From Streptomyces roseus (GTDB taxonomy: Bacteria; Actinomycetota; Actinomycetes; Streptomycetales; Streptomycetaceae), in contig NZ_LFML01000122.1 of the NCBI RefSeq assembly GCF_001044425.1, positions 95,884-159,883 of the forward strand: a stretch of 64,000 bases of DNA, read 5' to 3'. The notes beneath the pieces are model-generated. The model did no database searches. It worked only from the letters and a program-made list of their open reading frames with translations, and was not told where the DNA came from. The position numbers and the translations under genes are program-made. This document shows, piece by piece, positions 8,473 through 17,521 of this stretch (its first letter is position 1; each line of letters starts with the position of its first letter).

Positions 8473-9978
8473 ATGTCGATGCATCGGCCGTCTGGCTGCC
8501 CCAGCTGCGCGGAGCCCCTTGAGGAGGGTGACCGTTTCTGCGGTGTCTGCGGTTCGCCCGTGTCCGCCGCCTCCCCTCCGGAGTCCCGGGACGATCCGAC
8601 GCTCCCGATCCCGCCGCTCCCGGCCGCGCCCCCCGCCCCGGCCGGCCCGACGGGGGGCTACGCCCTCGCGGAACCCGCGCCCGGGTGGGGCAGTGTCGCC
8701 GCCGGATCGGCGCCCACGCTGGTCGGGGAGGCCGACGGCTGGTCAGTGCCGTCGGAGCCGGCGCCCGCGCCCGGCCCGGAGGCCGCCGCCGTACCGCCGC
8801 AGGGCTCCTCGTACGGAGCGCCCGGGCCGGCGTACGGCAGCGCGCCCGAGCCGGCGCACGGCGGCGGCGAGATCCGCCACGACCGGCCCGGCAGCACCCC
8901 CACCCCGCCCGAGGGCACCCCCTGGGGTGCACCCGAGGCCCCGTACGGCGGTGCCGGTCCCGGGCACGAGGACCCGTACGGCTCCGCCACCGTGCAGGGC
9001 GGCGCTCCCGCGGGCGGCGACGGCAAGACCTGCGTGGCCTGCCGGGCGGGGCGGGTCGACACCGACGGGTACTGCGAGCACTGCGGGCACGCCCAGCCCC
9101 GCGAGCGGGACCACCTGGAGGAGGAGCTCGGCAGCGTCGCGGCCGTCAGCGACCGGGGGCTGCGCCACCACCGCAACGAGGACTCCTTCGCGGTCGCGGC
9201 CACGGCCCTGCCCGACGGGTCGGCCGCCACGGTGGCCATCGTCTGCGACGGCGTGTCCTCCGCCAGCCGCCCCGACGAGGCCTCGGCCGCGGCGGCCGGC
9301 GCCGCCAACGAGGCCCTGCTCGAAGCCCTGCCGCGCGGCGCCCACCCCCAGGAGGCCATGCACGACGCCATCCTGGCCGCGGCCGCCGCCGTCAACGCCC
9401 TGGCCCCGGAGGTTCCCGGGGCGCAGAACGCCCCCGCCTGCACCCTGGTCGGCGCCGTCGTCAGCGGTGAGGTGCTGACCATCGGCTGGGTCGGCGACAG
9501 CCGCGCGTACTGGGTCCCGGACGACCGCAGCGCGCTGCCCCGCCGCCTCACCGAGGACGATTCCTGGGCGGCCCAGATGGTCGCCGCCGGGCTGATGGGC
9601 GAGGCCGAGGCCTACGCCGACGTCCGGGCCCACGCCATCACCGGCTGGCTCGGGGCGGACGCGTACGACCTGGAGCCGCACACCGCAAGCTTCAAGCCGG
9701 ACCACGCGGGCGTGGTGGTCGTCTGCACCGACGGTCTGTGGAACTACGCCGAGTCCGCCCAGGAGATGGCCCAGGTCCTGCCCGTGGACGCGGCCTCCCG
9801 CCCGCTGCACAGCGCGCAGGTCCTGGTGGGGCACGCCCTCGACGGGGGCGGCCACGACAACGTCACCGTGGCCGTCGTCCCGTTCGCCGCCCCGGCCGAC
9901 CCGGAGGCCGCGTCCGTGTCCGCGCCGCCGGCCGCCGCACGGGCGGAACCGCAAACGGAGGCACAGCCGGAGAGGTAG
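8473..9978 (+). CDS. PP2C-family protein phosphatase with N-terminal zinc ribbons
   Basis: A 501-residue metal-dependent Ser/Thr phosphatase. Zinc ribbon 1 uses Cys9, 12, 23 and 26; a Pro/Gly/Ala-rich linker follows; ribbon 2 uses Cys187, 190, 201 and 204; the PP2C domain spans about 220-470. Metal-binding and family motifs are all present: RNEDSF, VCDGVSS (Asp259), GDSRAY (Asp342), CTDGLW (Asp420) and GGHDNVTVAVV (Asp462). No membrane helix. It starts three bases after the pknG stop; ATG 8473 follows an in-frame GTG at 8470, and ATG 8479 is also possible. Its place beside the kinase suggests it removes phosphates put on by PknG; that pairing is inferred. Confidence 0.92.
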   Translation: MSMHRPSGCPSCAEPLEEGDRFCGVCGSPVSAASPPESRDDPTLPIPPLPAAPPAPAGPTGGYALAEPAPGWGSVAAGSAPTLVGEADGWSVPSEPAPAPGPEAAAVPPQGSSYGAPGPAYGSAPEPAHGGGEIRHDRPGSTPTPPEGTPWGAPEAPYGGAGPGHEDPYGSATVQGGAPAGGDGKTCVACRAGRVDTDGYCEHCGHAQPRERDHLEEELGSVAAVSDRGLRHHRNEDSFAVAATALPDGSAATVAIVCDGVSSASRPDEASAAAAGAANEALLEALPRGAHPQEAMHDAILAAAAAVNALAPEVPGAQNAPACTLVGAVVSGEVLTIGWVGDSRAYWVPDDRSALPRRLTEDDSWAAQMVAAGLMGEAEAYADVRAHAITGWLGADAYDLEPHTASFKPDHAGVVVVCTDGLWNYAESAQEMAQVLPVDAASRPLHSAQVLVGHALDGGGHDNVTVAVVPFAAPADPEAASVSAPPAAARAEPQTEAQPER

Positions 9979-10042
9979 ACACGCCCTCGGCCCCGATCCG
10001 CCCACCCGCCCGCACGCCCGTCTTCTCCTAGGAGTCCAGCCG

Positions 10043-11368
10043 ATGGCGAACTTCGCCAAGCCGAGCGCCCCGCGATTCAGCGTGGAGGTGTACCAGAACG
10101 AGTTCCTCCCGGAGGGCGGGCGGGACGTCCACGCCATCGTCACCGTCACCTCCACGGGCGGCGCCGCCGCCACCCGCGCGGCGGCGACCCGGGGCTCGGC
10201 CGCCGTCGTGATCATGGTGGACTGCTCGGGGTCCATGGAGTACCCGCCGGACAAGATGCGCGGCGCCCGCGAGGCCACCGCCGCCGCGATCGACACCCTG
10301 CGCGACGGCACCGCGTTCGCCGTCATCGCCGGCACGCACGTGGCCAAGGAGGTCTACCCCGGCCAGGGCCGCCTCGCCGTGGCCGACGCCGCCACCCGCG
10401 CCCAGGCCAAAGAGGCCCTGCGGTCCTTGAGTTCCGGCGGCGGCACCGCCATCGGCACCTGGCTGCGCCTCGCCGACGGCCTGCTGCGCCAGTCCCCCGC
10501 CACCATCCGGCACGGCATCCTGCTCACCGACGGCCGCAACGAGCACGAGGACCCGGCCGTGCTCCGCGCCACCCTGGAGGCCTGTGCGGGCCGCTTCACC
10601 TGCGACGCCCGCGGGGTGGGGACCGACTGGGAGGTCAAGGAGGTCACCGGCATCGCGAGCGCGCTGCTCGGCTCGGCCGACATCGTGGCGGATCCTGCGC
10701 ACCTCAGCGAGGACTTCACGCTCATGATGGAGAACGTCATGGGCAAGGAGGTCGCGGACGTCGCGCTGCGGCTGTGGACCCCGGTCGGCGTGGAGATCCA
10801 GTACGTCAAGCAGGTCGCGCCCACCGTCCAGGACCTCAGCGACCGCCGCACCGAGGCCGGGCCGCGCGCCGGCGACTACCCGACCGGTTCCTGGGGCGAC
10901 GAGTCCCGCGAGTACCACGTGTGCGTCCGGGTCCCGGCCGCCTCGGTCGGACAGGAGATGCTGGCCGCCCGGGCCACGCTCCTGCTCCCCGGCGCCCCGG
11001 GCGAGCCGCCGGCCACGCTCGCACAGGGACTCGTACGCGCGGTGTGGACGGACGATCTCGTCGCCTCCACCGCCATCAACGCGCAGGTCGCGCACTACAC
11101 GGGGCAGGCGGAACTCGCGCAGGCTATCCAACAGGGGCTGGAAGCGCGCAAAATGGGCGATGTCGACGGCGCCACGGCCAAGCTCGGCCGCGCCGTGCAG
11201 TTGGCCAGTGCCTCCGGAAACGCGGACACGGCCAAACTGCTCGCCAAGGTGGTGGATGTCGTCGATGCGGCGGCGGGTACTGTGCGGCTGAAGGCGAAGG
11301 TGGCGGATGCCGACGAGATGACCCTCGAAACGCGTTCGATCCAGACCGTCCGTGTGAAGAAGTCCTGA
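10043..11368 (+). CDS. von Willebrand factor type A domain protein
   Basis: A 441-residue cytoplasmic protein with a VWA domain (about 50-230). The metal-ion-dependent adhesion site is intact: DCSGSM (Asp60, Ser62, Ser64) and LLTDGRN (Asp163). Behind it come a beta-rich region (about 250-345) and a helical tail. No signal peptide, so this is an intracellular VWA that probably binds a partner protein through a bound metal. It follows the phosphatase gene by 64 bases with TAGGAGTCCAGCCG before the ATG. VWA, PP2C and FHA genes recur together in bacterial Ser/Thr phosphosignalling loci. The partner is unknown. Confidence 0.9.
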   Translation: MANFAKPSAPRFSVEVYQNEFLPEGGRDVHAIVTVTSTGGAAATRAAATRGSAAVVIMVDCSGSMEYPPDKMRGAREATAAAIDTLRDGTAFAVIAGTHVAKEVYPGQGRLAVADAATRAQAKEALRSLSSGGGTAIGTWLRLADGLLRQSPATIRHGILLTDGRNEHEDPAVLRATLEACAGRFTCDARGVGTDWEVKEVTGIASALLGSADIVADPAHLSEDFTLMMENVMGKEVADVALRLWTPVGVEIQYVKQVAPTVQDLSDRRTEAGPRAGDYPTGSWGDESREYHVCVRVPAASVGQEMLAARATLLLPGAPGEPPATLAQGLVRAVWTDDLVASTAINAQVAHYTGQAELAQAIQQGLEARKMGDVDGATAKLGRAVQLASASGNADTAKLLAKVVDVVDAAAGTVRLKAKVADADEMTLETRSIQTVRVKKS

Positions 11369-11431
11369 GACCGACCGAGAGACCTGAGTAGACCTGACGC
11401 GATGACGCAGGCTGAAGGGGGAAGAGCCGCC

Positions 11432-12541
11432 ATGCCGACCTGCCCGAACGGGCACCAGTCCGCTTCCGACGACTGGTGCGAGGTCTGCGGCCACCGCATG
11501 GCTGCCGCCGCGGGCGCGCCAGCGGCGCCCTCCTACGGCTACGGCTACCCTCCCACCGCCGGTGAGCCGACCGCCCAGGCGGAGCTCTGCCCGCAGTGCC
11601 GGACCCCGCGCGAGGCGATGGCCCCGTTCTGCGAGGAGTGCCGGTACAACTTCCTCACGCGCTCGGCGACCTCGTACACGCCGCCGGCGCATCTCGGCAC
11701 GGACGCGGGGGCCGCGGGCGGGACCGGGAACGGGCACGGGACCGGGAGCGGGGCCACCCCGCCGCCGCCCCCTCCGCCGCCGCCCGCCCCGCCGCAGATG
11801 CCCGCCCAGGCGCCCTTCTCCCAGGACCACTTCGAGTACCAGGGCTCCCGTCCCTCCCGCGTCAACCGGCCGGCCGAGCCGCTGCAGCGCGAGGACGACT
11901 GGCTGCTGCCGCCTCCGGCGCACGAGCAGCACCAGGCGCACGAGCAGCACCGGGAGCAGGACCAGGCCCAGGCGCAGGACCAGCAGCAGGCGTACCGGCA
12001 GTCGCCCCCGCCGGCGCCCCAGGCGTACCAGCAGCCGGAGTACCAGCAGCAGCACGGGTACCAGCAGGCGCCGCCGGCCCAGCAGCAGCACCAGCAGCAG
12101 TCTCCGCCCCAGCAGCCGTTCCCGCCGCAGAGCACCGGCACGTGGAGCGCGACGATCGGCCCCGACCGCTCGTACTTCATGGCGATGATGCAGCGCAGCG
12201 GCCCCGAGGCCGCCGGGCTCAACCTGCCCGCCTACTCCCCGGAGCAGCATCTTCCGCTCACCGGCGGCCAGATCACCATCGGCCGCCGCCGCGCCTCCAC
12301 GGGCGAGTCCCCGGACATCGACCTGTCGGTGCCCCCGGAGGACCCGGGCGTCTCCCACCAGCACGCCGTGCTCGTCCAGCAGCCCGACCTCAGCTGGGCG
12401 GTCGTCGACCAGAACTCCACCAACGGCACCACCATCAACGGCGGCGAGGAACCGATCCAGCCCTACGTCCCGGTGCCCCTCGCCGACGGCGACCGGGTCC
12501 ACGTCGGCGCCTGGACCACCATCACCGTCCGCCGGGGCTGA
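11432..12541 (+). CDS. FHA domain protein with zinc ribbons and Gln/Pro-rich linker
   Basis: A 369-residue phosphothreonine-reader protein. Two N-terminal ribbons (TCPNGH with WCEVCGH; LCPQC with FCEEC) lead into a low-complexity Pro-, Gln- and His-rich linker (about 90-240) and a C-terminal FHA domain (about 260-369). The FHA core motifs are present: ITIGRRR (Arg285), VSHQHAVL (Ser308, His311) and NSTNGTTING. In mycobacteria PknG acts on the FHA protein GarA; this larger protein is a candidate substrate or reader for the PknG encoded in the same cluster, although it is not a GarA orthologue by length. ATG 11432 is chosen because GAAGGGGGAAG lies just before it; ATG 11402 is an in-frame alternative. 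The gene ends 15 bases from a convergent gene, closing the cluster. Confidence 0.9.
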   Translation: MPTCPNGHQSASDDWCEVCGHRMAAAAGAPAAPSYGYGYPPTAGEPTAQAELCPQCRTPREAMAPFCEECRYNFLTRSATSYTPPAHLGTDAGAAGGTGNGHGTGSGATPPPPPPPPPAPPQMPAQAPFSQDHFEYQGSRPSRVNRPAEPLQREDDWLLPPPAHEQHQAHEQHREQDQAQAQDQQQAYRQSPPPAPQAYQQPEYQQQHGYQQAPPAQQQHQQQSPPQQPFPPQSTGTWSATIGPDRSYFMAMMQRSGPEAAGLNLPAYSPEQHLPLTGGQITIGRRRASTGESPDIDLSVPPEDPGVSHQHAVLVQQPDLSWAVVDQNSTNGTTINGGEEPIQPYVPVPLADGDRVHVGAWTTITVRRG

Positions 12542-12556
12542 GTCCCGGCCGCCGCG

Positions 12557-13576
12557 CTACTCCCCCAGGGGCCATACGTACGGGCCCTGGGGGTCGTCGA
12601 GCCAGGACCACTGGCCCTCGGCGCTGACCGTCACCCCGAACCGCTCCCGGCCCGGCCGGCCCTCGCCGCGCCACAGGTCCAGCGCCTCGCGCGGGTGGAG
12701 CACGCCCGCCGTCAGTACGAGCATGAACTGGAACCGCTCGTTCTCCACCAGCTCGTACGGGAGCCCGTACGAGGCCGCTCCGGGCTCCGTCGGCGCGGCG
12801 GTGGCCCCGCGCAGCGGGACGAAGTACGCCGGGGTGTGCAGGAAGCGGCCCTCCGCGAAATCGGCGTCGCGGACCGTCAGCGCGATCAGCCCGGTCGACA
12901 GCGGGGCCAGGATCCGCGCCCCGGGACGGCACTGGCCGAGCCAGGCGTACGGGACCAGCGGCAGCGCGCAGGTCACCAGGATCCGGTCGAAGGGGGCGCG
13001 GGAGGGGCAGCCGCGCGCCCCGTCCCCGGTGACCACGGCCGGCCGGTACCCGAGCAGGGCCAGGTGCGCCCGCGCCGACTCGGTGATCTCCTCGTCCAGG
13101 TCGATCGTGGTGACGTGCTCCTCGCCGAGCCGGTGGCTGAGCAGCGCGGCGGTGTAGCCGGTGCCCGTGCCGATCTCCAGCACGTCGTCCCCGTCCCGTA
13201 CGTCCAGCGCCTCCAGCATCTTCGCCATCAGGGACGGCTGGCTGCTGGAGGAGACCAGCTCGCCGTCGCGCAGCCGGGTGGGCAGCGGGGCGTCGGTGTA
13301 GACCCCGCGCAGCCAGCGGGCGCGGTGGGCGGGGTCGGGGTCCTCGCCCCAGAGCCGCTCGTGGCCGGCTCCGCGGCCCGTGAAGAAGTACGGGACGAAC
13401 AGGTGGCGGGGCACCGCCTCGAAGGCGGCCCGCCAGGCGGGATCGTCCAGCACGCCGGCGGCGGTCAGCTCCCGCACCTGCGCGGCGTGGGCGGCCTCCC
13501 GCAGGTCCCGCGCCTCGGCGTGGGCGGCGCGGGGCCCGCCTGCGGAACGTGCGGAGCGAGCGGCGTGTGCACCCAT
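12557..13576 (-). CDS. protein-L-isoaspartate O-methyltransferase-like methyltransferase
   Basis: A 339-residue SAM-dependent enzyme resembling PCMT, which methylates L-isoaspartyl residues in damaged proteins. The SAM loop DDVLEIGTGTGYTAALL (about 131-146) and the preceding SSSQPSLMAKMLEAL, typical of the family, are present; an extra C-terminal domain (about 230-339) makes it longer than the 210-residue bacterial Pcm. Actinobacteria carry several such long forms, some in peptide biosynthesis, but no precursor or maturation gene is nearby. The ATG at 13576 was preferred over the longer open frame, which runs through the divergent promoter region. It is divergent from the globin gene, 101 bases apart. 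Confidence 0.85.
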   Translation of the reverse strand: MGAHAARSARSAGGPRAAHAEARDLREAAHAAQVRELTAAGVLDDPAWRAAFEAVPRHLFVPYFFTGRGAGHERLWGEDPDPAHRARWLRGVYTDAPLPTRLRDGELVSSSSQPSLMAKMLEALDVRDGDDVLEIGTGTGYTAALLSHRLGEEHVTTIDLDEEITESARAHLALLGYRPAVVTGDGARGCPSRAPFDRILVTCALPLVPYAWLGQCRPGARILAPLSTGLIALTVRDADFAEGRFLHTPAYFVPLRGATAAPTEPGAASYGLPYELVENERFQFMLVLTAGVLHPREALDLWRGEGRPGRERFGVTVSAEGQWSWLDDPQGPYVWPLGE

Positions 13577-13677
13577 GGCTCCACTGTCCTGCGGCCGGGC
13601 CCGGGAGGCGAACGGGGGTCGGCGAACGGCGGTCCCAAGACCTCCGTCCTCCGCCGGGCGTCTGAGACGGTGGTCGG

Positions 13678-14082
13678 GTGAATGAGATTCCGCGGGGCAC
13701 GGTGCAGGAGCAGACGTTCTACGAGCAGGTGGGCGGCGAGGAGACCTTCCGCCGCCTGGTACGGCGCTTCTACGAGGGGGTCGCCCAGGACCCGCTGCTG
13801 CGCCCGATGTACCCGGAGGAGGACCTCGGCCCGGCCGAGGAGCGGTTCGCCCTGTTCCTGATGCAGTACTGGGGCGGCCCGAACACGTACAGCGAGAACC
13901 GCGGCCACCCGCGGCTGCGGATGCGGCACGCCCCGTTCCAGGTGGACGCGGCGGCGCACGACGCCTGGCTGCGGCACATGCGCGTGGCGGTGGACGAGCT
14001 GGGACTGGCGCCGGAACTCGAAGCACAGCTGTGGCGGTACCTGACGTACGCCGCCGCCTCGATGATCAACACCGCGGGATAG
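13678..14082 (+). CDS. glbO: group II truncated haemoglobin (trHbO)
   Basis: A 134-residue haem protein of the 2-over-2 globin fold. The conserved block QYWGGPNTYSENRGHP followed by RMRHAPF contains the proximal haem ligand His84, and DAWLRHM supplies the conserved distal Trp97; Tyr32 sits at the B10 region. These match mycobacterial GlbO nearly word for word. Group II truncated globins bind oxygen tightly and are linked to oxygen delivery or redox protection at the membrane. GTG 13678 gives the natural N-terminus. It stands alone; the next gene is convergent after 40 bases. Confidence 0.93.
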   Translation: MNEIPRGTVQEQTFYEQVGGEETFRRLVRRFYEGVAQDPLLRPMYPEEDLGPAEERFALFLMQYWGGPNTYSENRGHPRLRMRHAPFQVDAAAHDAWLRHMRVAVDELGLAPELEAQLWRYLTYAAASMINTAG

Positions 14083-14122
14083 CCCGCAAGGGGAATCGCG
14101 AGCGGGGGAGGCGGCCCGGGAG

Positions 14123-14839
14123 CTAGACGGGCCTCACCTGGAGGGCGCCCAGGCCCCCGGTGCCGCCGGGGCGGCGCATGGCGATCGAGCCGTACGGGGT
14201 GCGCAGCCGGAGCCAGCTGCCGGAGGCGAGCAGGGCCACCGGCTCGGGGGCGGCGCCGGGAGCGCCCGCGCCGCTCACCACGGACGAGCGGACCGGCCGC
14301 AGGAAGCCGAAGGACTGCGCGGCGTGTACGGCCCGCAGCGGGAGCTCGGTGTCGCCGAGCGTCCGGGACCAGATCTCGCGGCCGATGCGGTCCCGCTCGG
14401 AGCGGGTCCGGTGCTGCGGGGGCAGGGCCTCGTCGCGGGCGCGGAACTCGGCGACGGCCGCGCTCACGGCGGCCCGTACCGCCTCGGGGCCGGGCAGCCC
14501 CGGCAGCTGCCGCCAGCCGCCGCGGGGCGGGAGCACCCCGGTCCAGGGCGGGCCGGTGACCGGCGCGGGGACGGTGGCGCTCGCGGCGGCCTCGTCCACG
14601 GTTTCCAGCAGCTCCCCGGCCGAGACGGTCACGTCCAGGGGGCGGGAGACGGGCACGGCGAGGCGCACCGTGCGGACGGCCAGCACCTCGAAGGAGGCCG
14701 GCCGGCCGAAGACGGCGACCGCGCCGCCGGCTGCCTGAAGACGGACGGCGGCGGCGCGGTCGTAGTGCACGAGCCGTCCCAGGAAGGCGGCGAGGTCCGC
14801 CGCCTCCCCGGAATCGGCGAGGCACAGCCGTTCGGTCAT
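14123..14839 (-). CDS. conserved actinobacterial protein of unknown function
   Basis: A 238-residue soluble protein, Ala/Arg-rich, with no signal peptide, membrane helix or motif that I can tie to a known enzyme. A run of beta-rich sequence in the first half (FEVLAVRTVRLAVPV) is followed by a helical region containing HRTRSERDRIGREIW. Its ATG overlaps the stop of the thioesterase gene by four bases (ATGA), so it is the third gene of an ettA-thioesterase operon. Co-transcription suggests a housekeeping role, but none can be named. Confidence 0.75.
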   Translation of the reverse strand: MTERLCLADSGEAADLAAFLGRLVHYDRAAAVRLQAAGGAVAVFGRPASFEVLAVRTVRLAVPVSRPLDVTVSAGELLETVDEAAASATVPAPVTGPPWTGVLPPRGGWRQLPGLPGPEAVRAAVSAAVAEFRARDEALPPQHRTRSERDRIGREIWSRTLGDTELPLRAVHAAQSFGFLRPVRSSVVSGAGAPGAAPEPVALLASGSWLRLRTPYGSIAMRRPGGTGGLGALQVRPV

Positions 14840-15297
14840 GCGGCGACGCGGCTCTCCGCGCGCGAGCCCGCGGGCTCGTCGAGGTACTTCTCCAGGAAGT
14901 GCCGCTCCTCGGCCGAGATGCGGCGGGGCCGCCCCTCGGCGAGGTTGTAGGGCACGACCACGGTCGAGGCCCGCACGTAGACCTTCTCCGGTGCGTCCTC
15001 GGTCGCCTCGTCCTTGACCTCGTAGCCGATGGTCAGCGACGCGGCACCTATCCGCGTCACCCAGGACTCGATCAGGACGGGCTCGTGACGGTGCACGAGC
15101 GGCAGCTTGTAGTCGATCTCGTGGCGGGCCACGACGGACCCGCCCGTGAAGGACTCACTGCCCTCCCCCGGCGCCAGCCGGAACATGAAGTCGATCCTCG
15201 CCTCCTCCAGGTACCGGAGGAAGACCACGTTGTTGACGTGGCCGAAGGAATCCATGTCCGACCAGCGCAGCGGGCACCGGTAGTGATGTCTGGCCAT
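14836..15297 (-). CDS. acyl-CoA thioesterase, 4-hydroxybenzoyl-CoA thioesterase (hotdog) family
   Basis: A 153-residue single hotdog-domain enzyme predicted to hydrolyse acyl-CoA thioesters. The family motif RWSDMDSFGHVNN (residues 11-23, Asp16 as likely catalytic acid) is followed by the long central helix FLRYLEEARIDF. The ATG at 15297 begins just before MARHHYRC, which fits the family start; the longer open frame reads back into the ettA gene. Only five bases separate it from the ettA stop, and it overlaps the next gene by four, so the three form an operon. The acyl chain preferred is unknown. Confidence 0.88.
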   Translation of the reverse strand: MARHHYRCPLRWSDMDSFGHVNNVVFLRYLEEARIDFMFRLAPGEGSESFTGGSVVARHEIDYKLPLVHRHEPVLIESWVTRIGAASLTIGYEVKDEATEDAPEKVYVRASTVVVPYNLAEGRPRRISAEERHFLEKYLDEPAGSRAESRVAA

Positions 15298-15302
15298 GTT
15301 GC

Positions 15303-16967
<1,665 letters not shown>

Positions 16968-17095
16968 GAGAAACCGTCCGGCAGATCGTGGGGTGGGCAG
17001 ATACACCCCATCTTGCCAGTCGTCCAGCCTTACGGGCGAATGGGTGGGGTCGGCCGCCGGATCGGCGGGCGGGCGTGGAAGGCCCTGCGGGGCGG

Positions 17096-17482
17096 TCAGC
17101 GCAGGCGCAGGGAGCCCGGGGCCCGGTCCTCGATGATCTCGGTGAGGACGTCGAACAGGGTGGGGCCGCGGCCGGCGCGCGCCTCGGCCGGCTGCTCGGC
17201 GACCCGGGGGCGGTTCGCGGGGTGGCAGCGCGCCAGTACGCCCTCCAGGTGGCGGGCGGTCTCCGGGTGGCCGAGCGCGTGGCGGGACGGTCCGTGATCG
17301 CGCCACTCGATCACGAAGCCGTCCTCGTACGGCGTTCCGAAGCCGCCGCGCAGGCAGTCGGCGAAGCTGTCCGGGTTCCGGCCGAAGTAGCCCCCGGGGC
17401 CGTTGACGGCTTCGCCCACCCCCGCCCGGAAGTCGTCCAGCGTGCTGATCCGGCTGCCGTCGAGCACGTAGGTGGTCGTCAC
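17096..17482 (-). CDS. barstar family protein (ribonuclease inhibitor-like)
   Basis: A 128-residue cytoplasmic protein. MTTTYVLDGSRI, then LDDFRAGVGEAV and GPGGYFGRNPDSFADCL, match the barstar fold, in which the helix after the YFG-N motif blocks a barnase-type ribonuclease. FVIEWRDHGPSR corresponds to the later strand. No ribonuclease gene lies beside it, so the partner may be elsewhere or the protein may have another role; barstar-like proteins without a neighbouring RNase are common in Streptomyces. It lies 128 bases upstream of ettA on the same strand. Confidence 0.85.
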   Translation of the reverse strand: MTTTYVLDGSRISTLDDFRAGVGEAVNGPGGYFGRNPDSFADCLRGGFGTPYEDGFVIEWRDHGPSRHALGHPETARHLEGVLARCHPANRPRVAEQPAEARAGRGPTLFDVLTEIIEDRAPGSLRLR

Positions 17483-17521
17483 GATCCCCGAGGGTGGGGG
17501 GTCTGCCGCGCGTCCCTCGGC

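Noticed and set aside
5899..8484. 861-codon open frame on the minus strand
   Set aside because: It is antisense to the well-supported pknG gene; long empty frames are expected opposite high-G+C genes.
11402..11431. ATG 11402 as the start of the FHA gene
   Set aside because: The ribosome site and the first zinc-ribbon cysteine fit ATG 11432 better.
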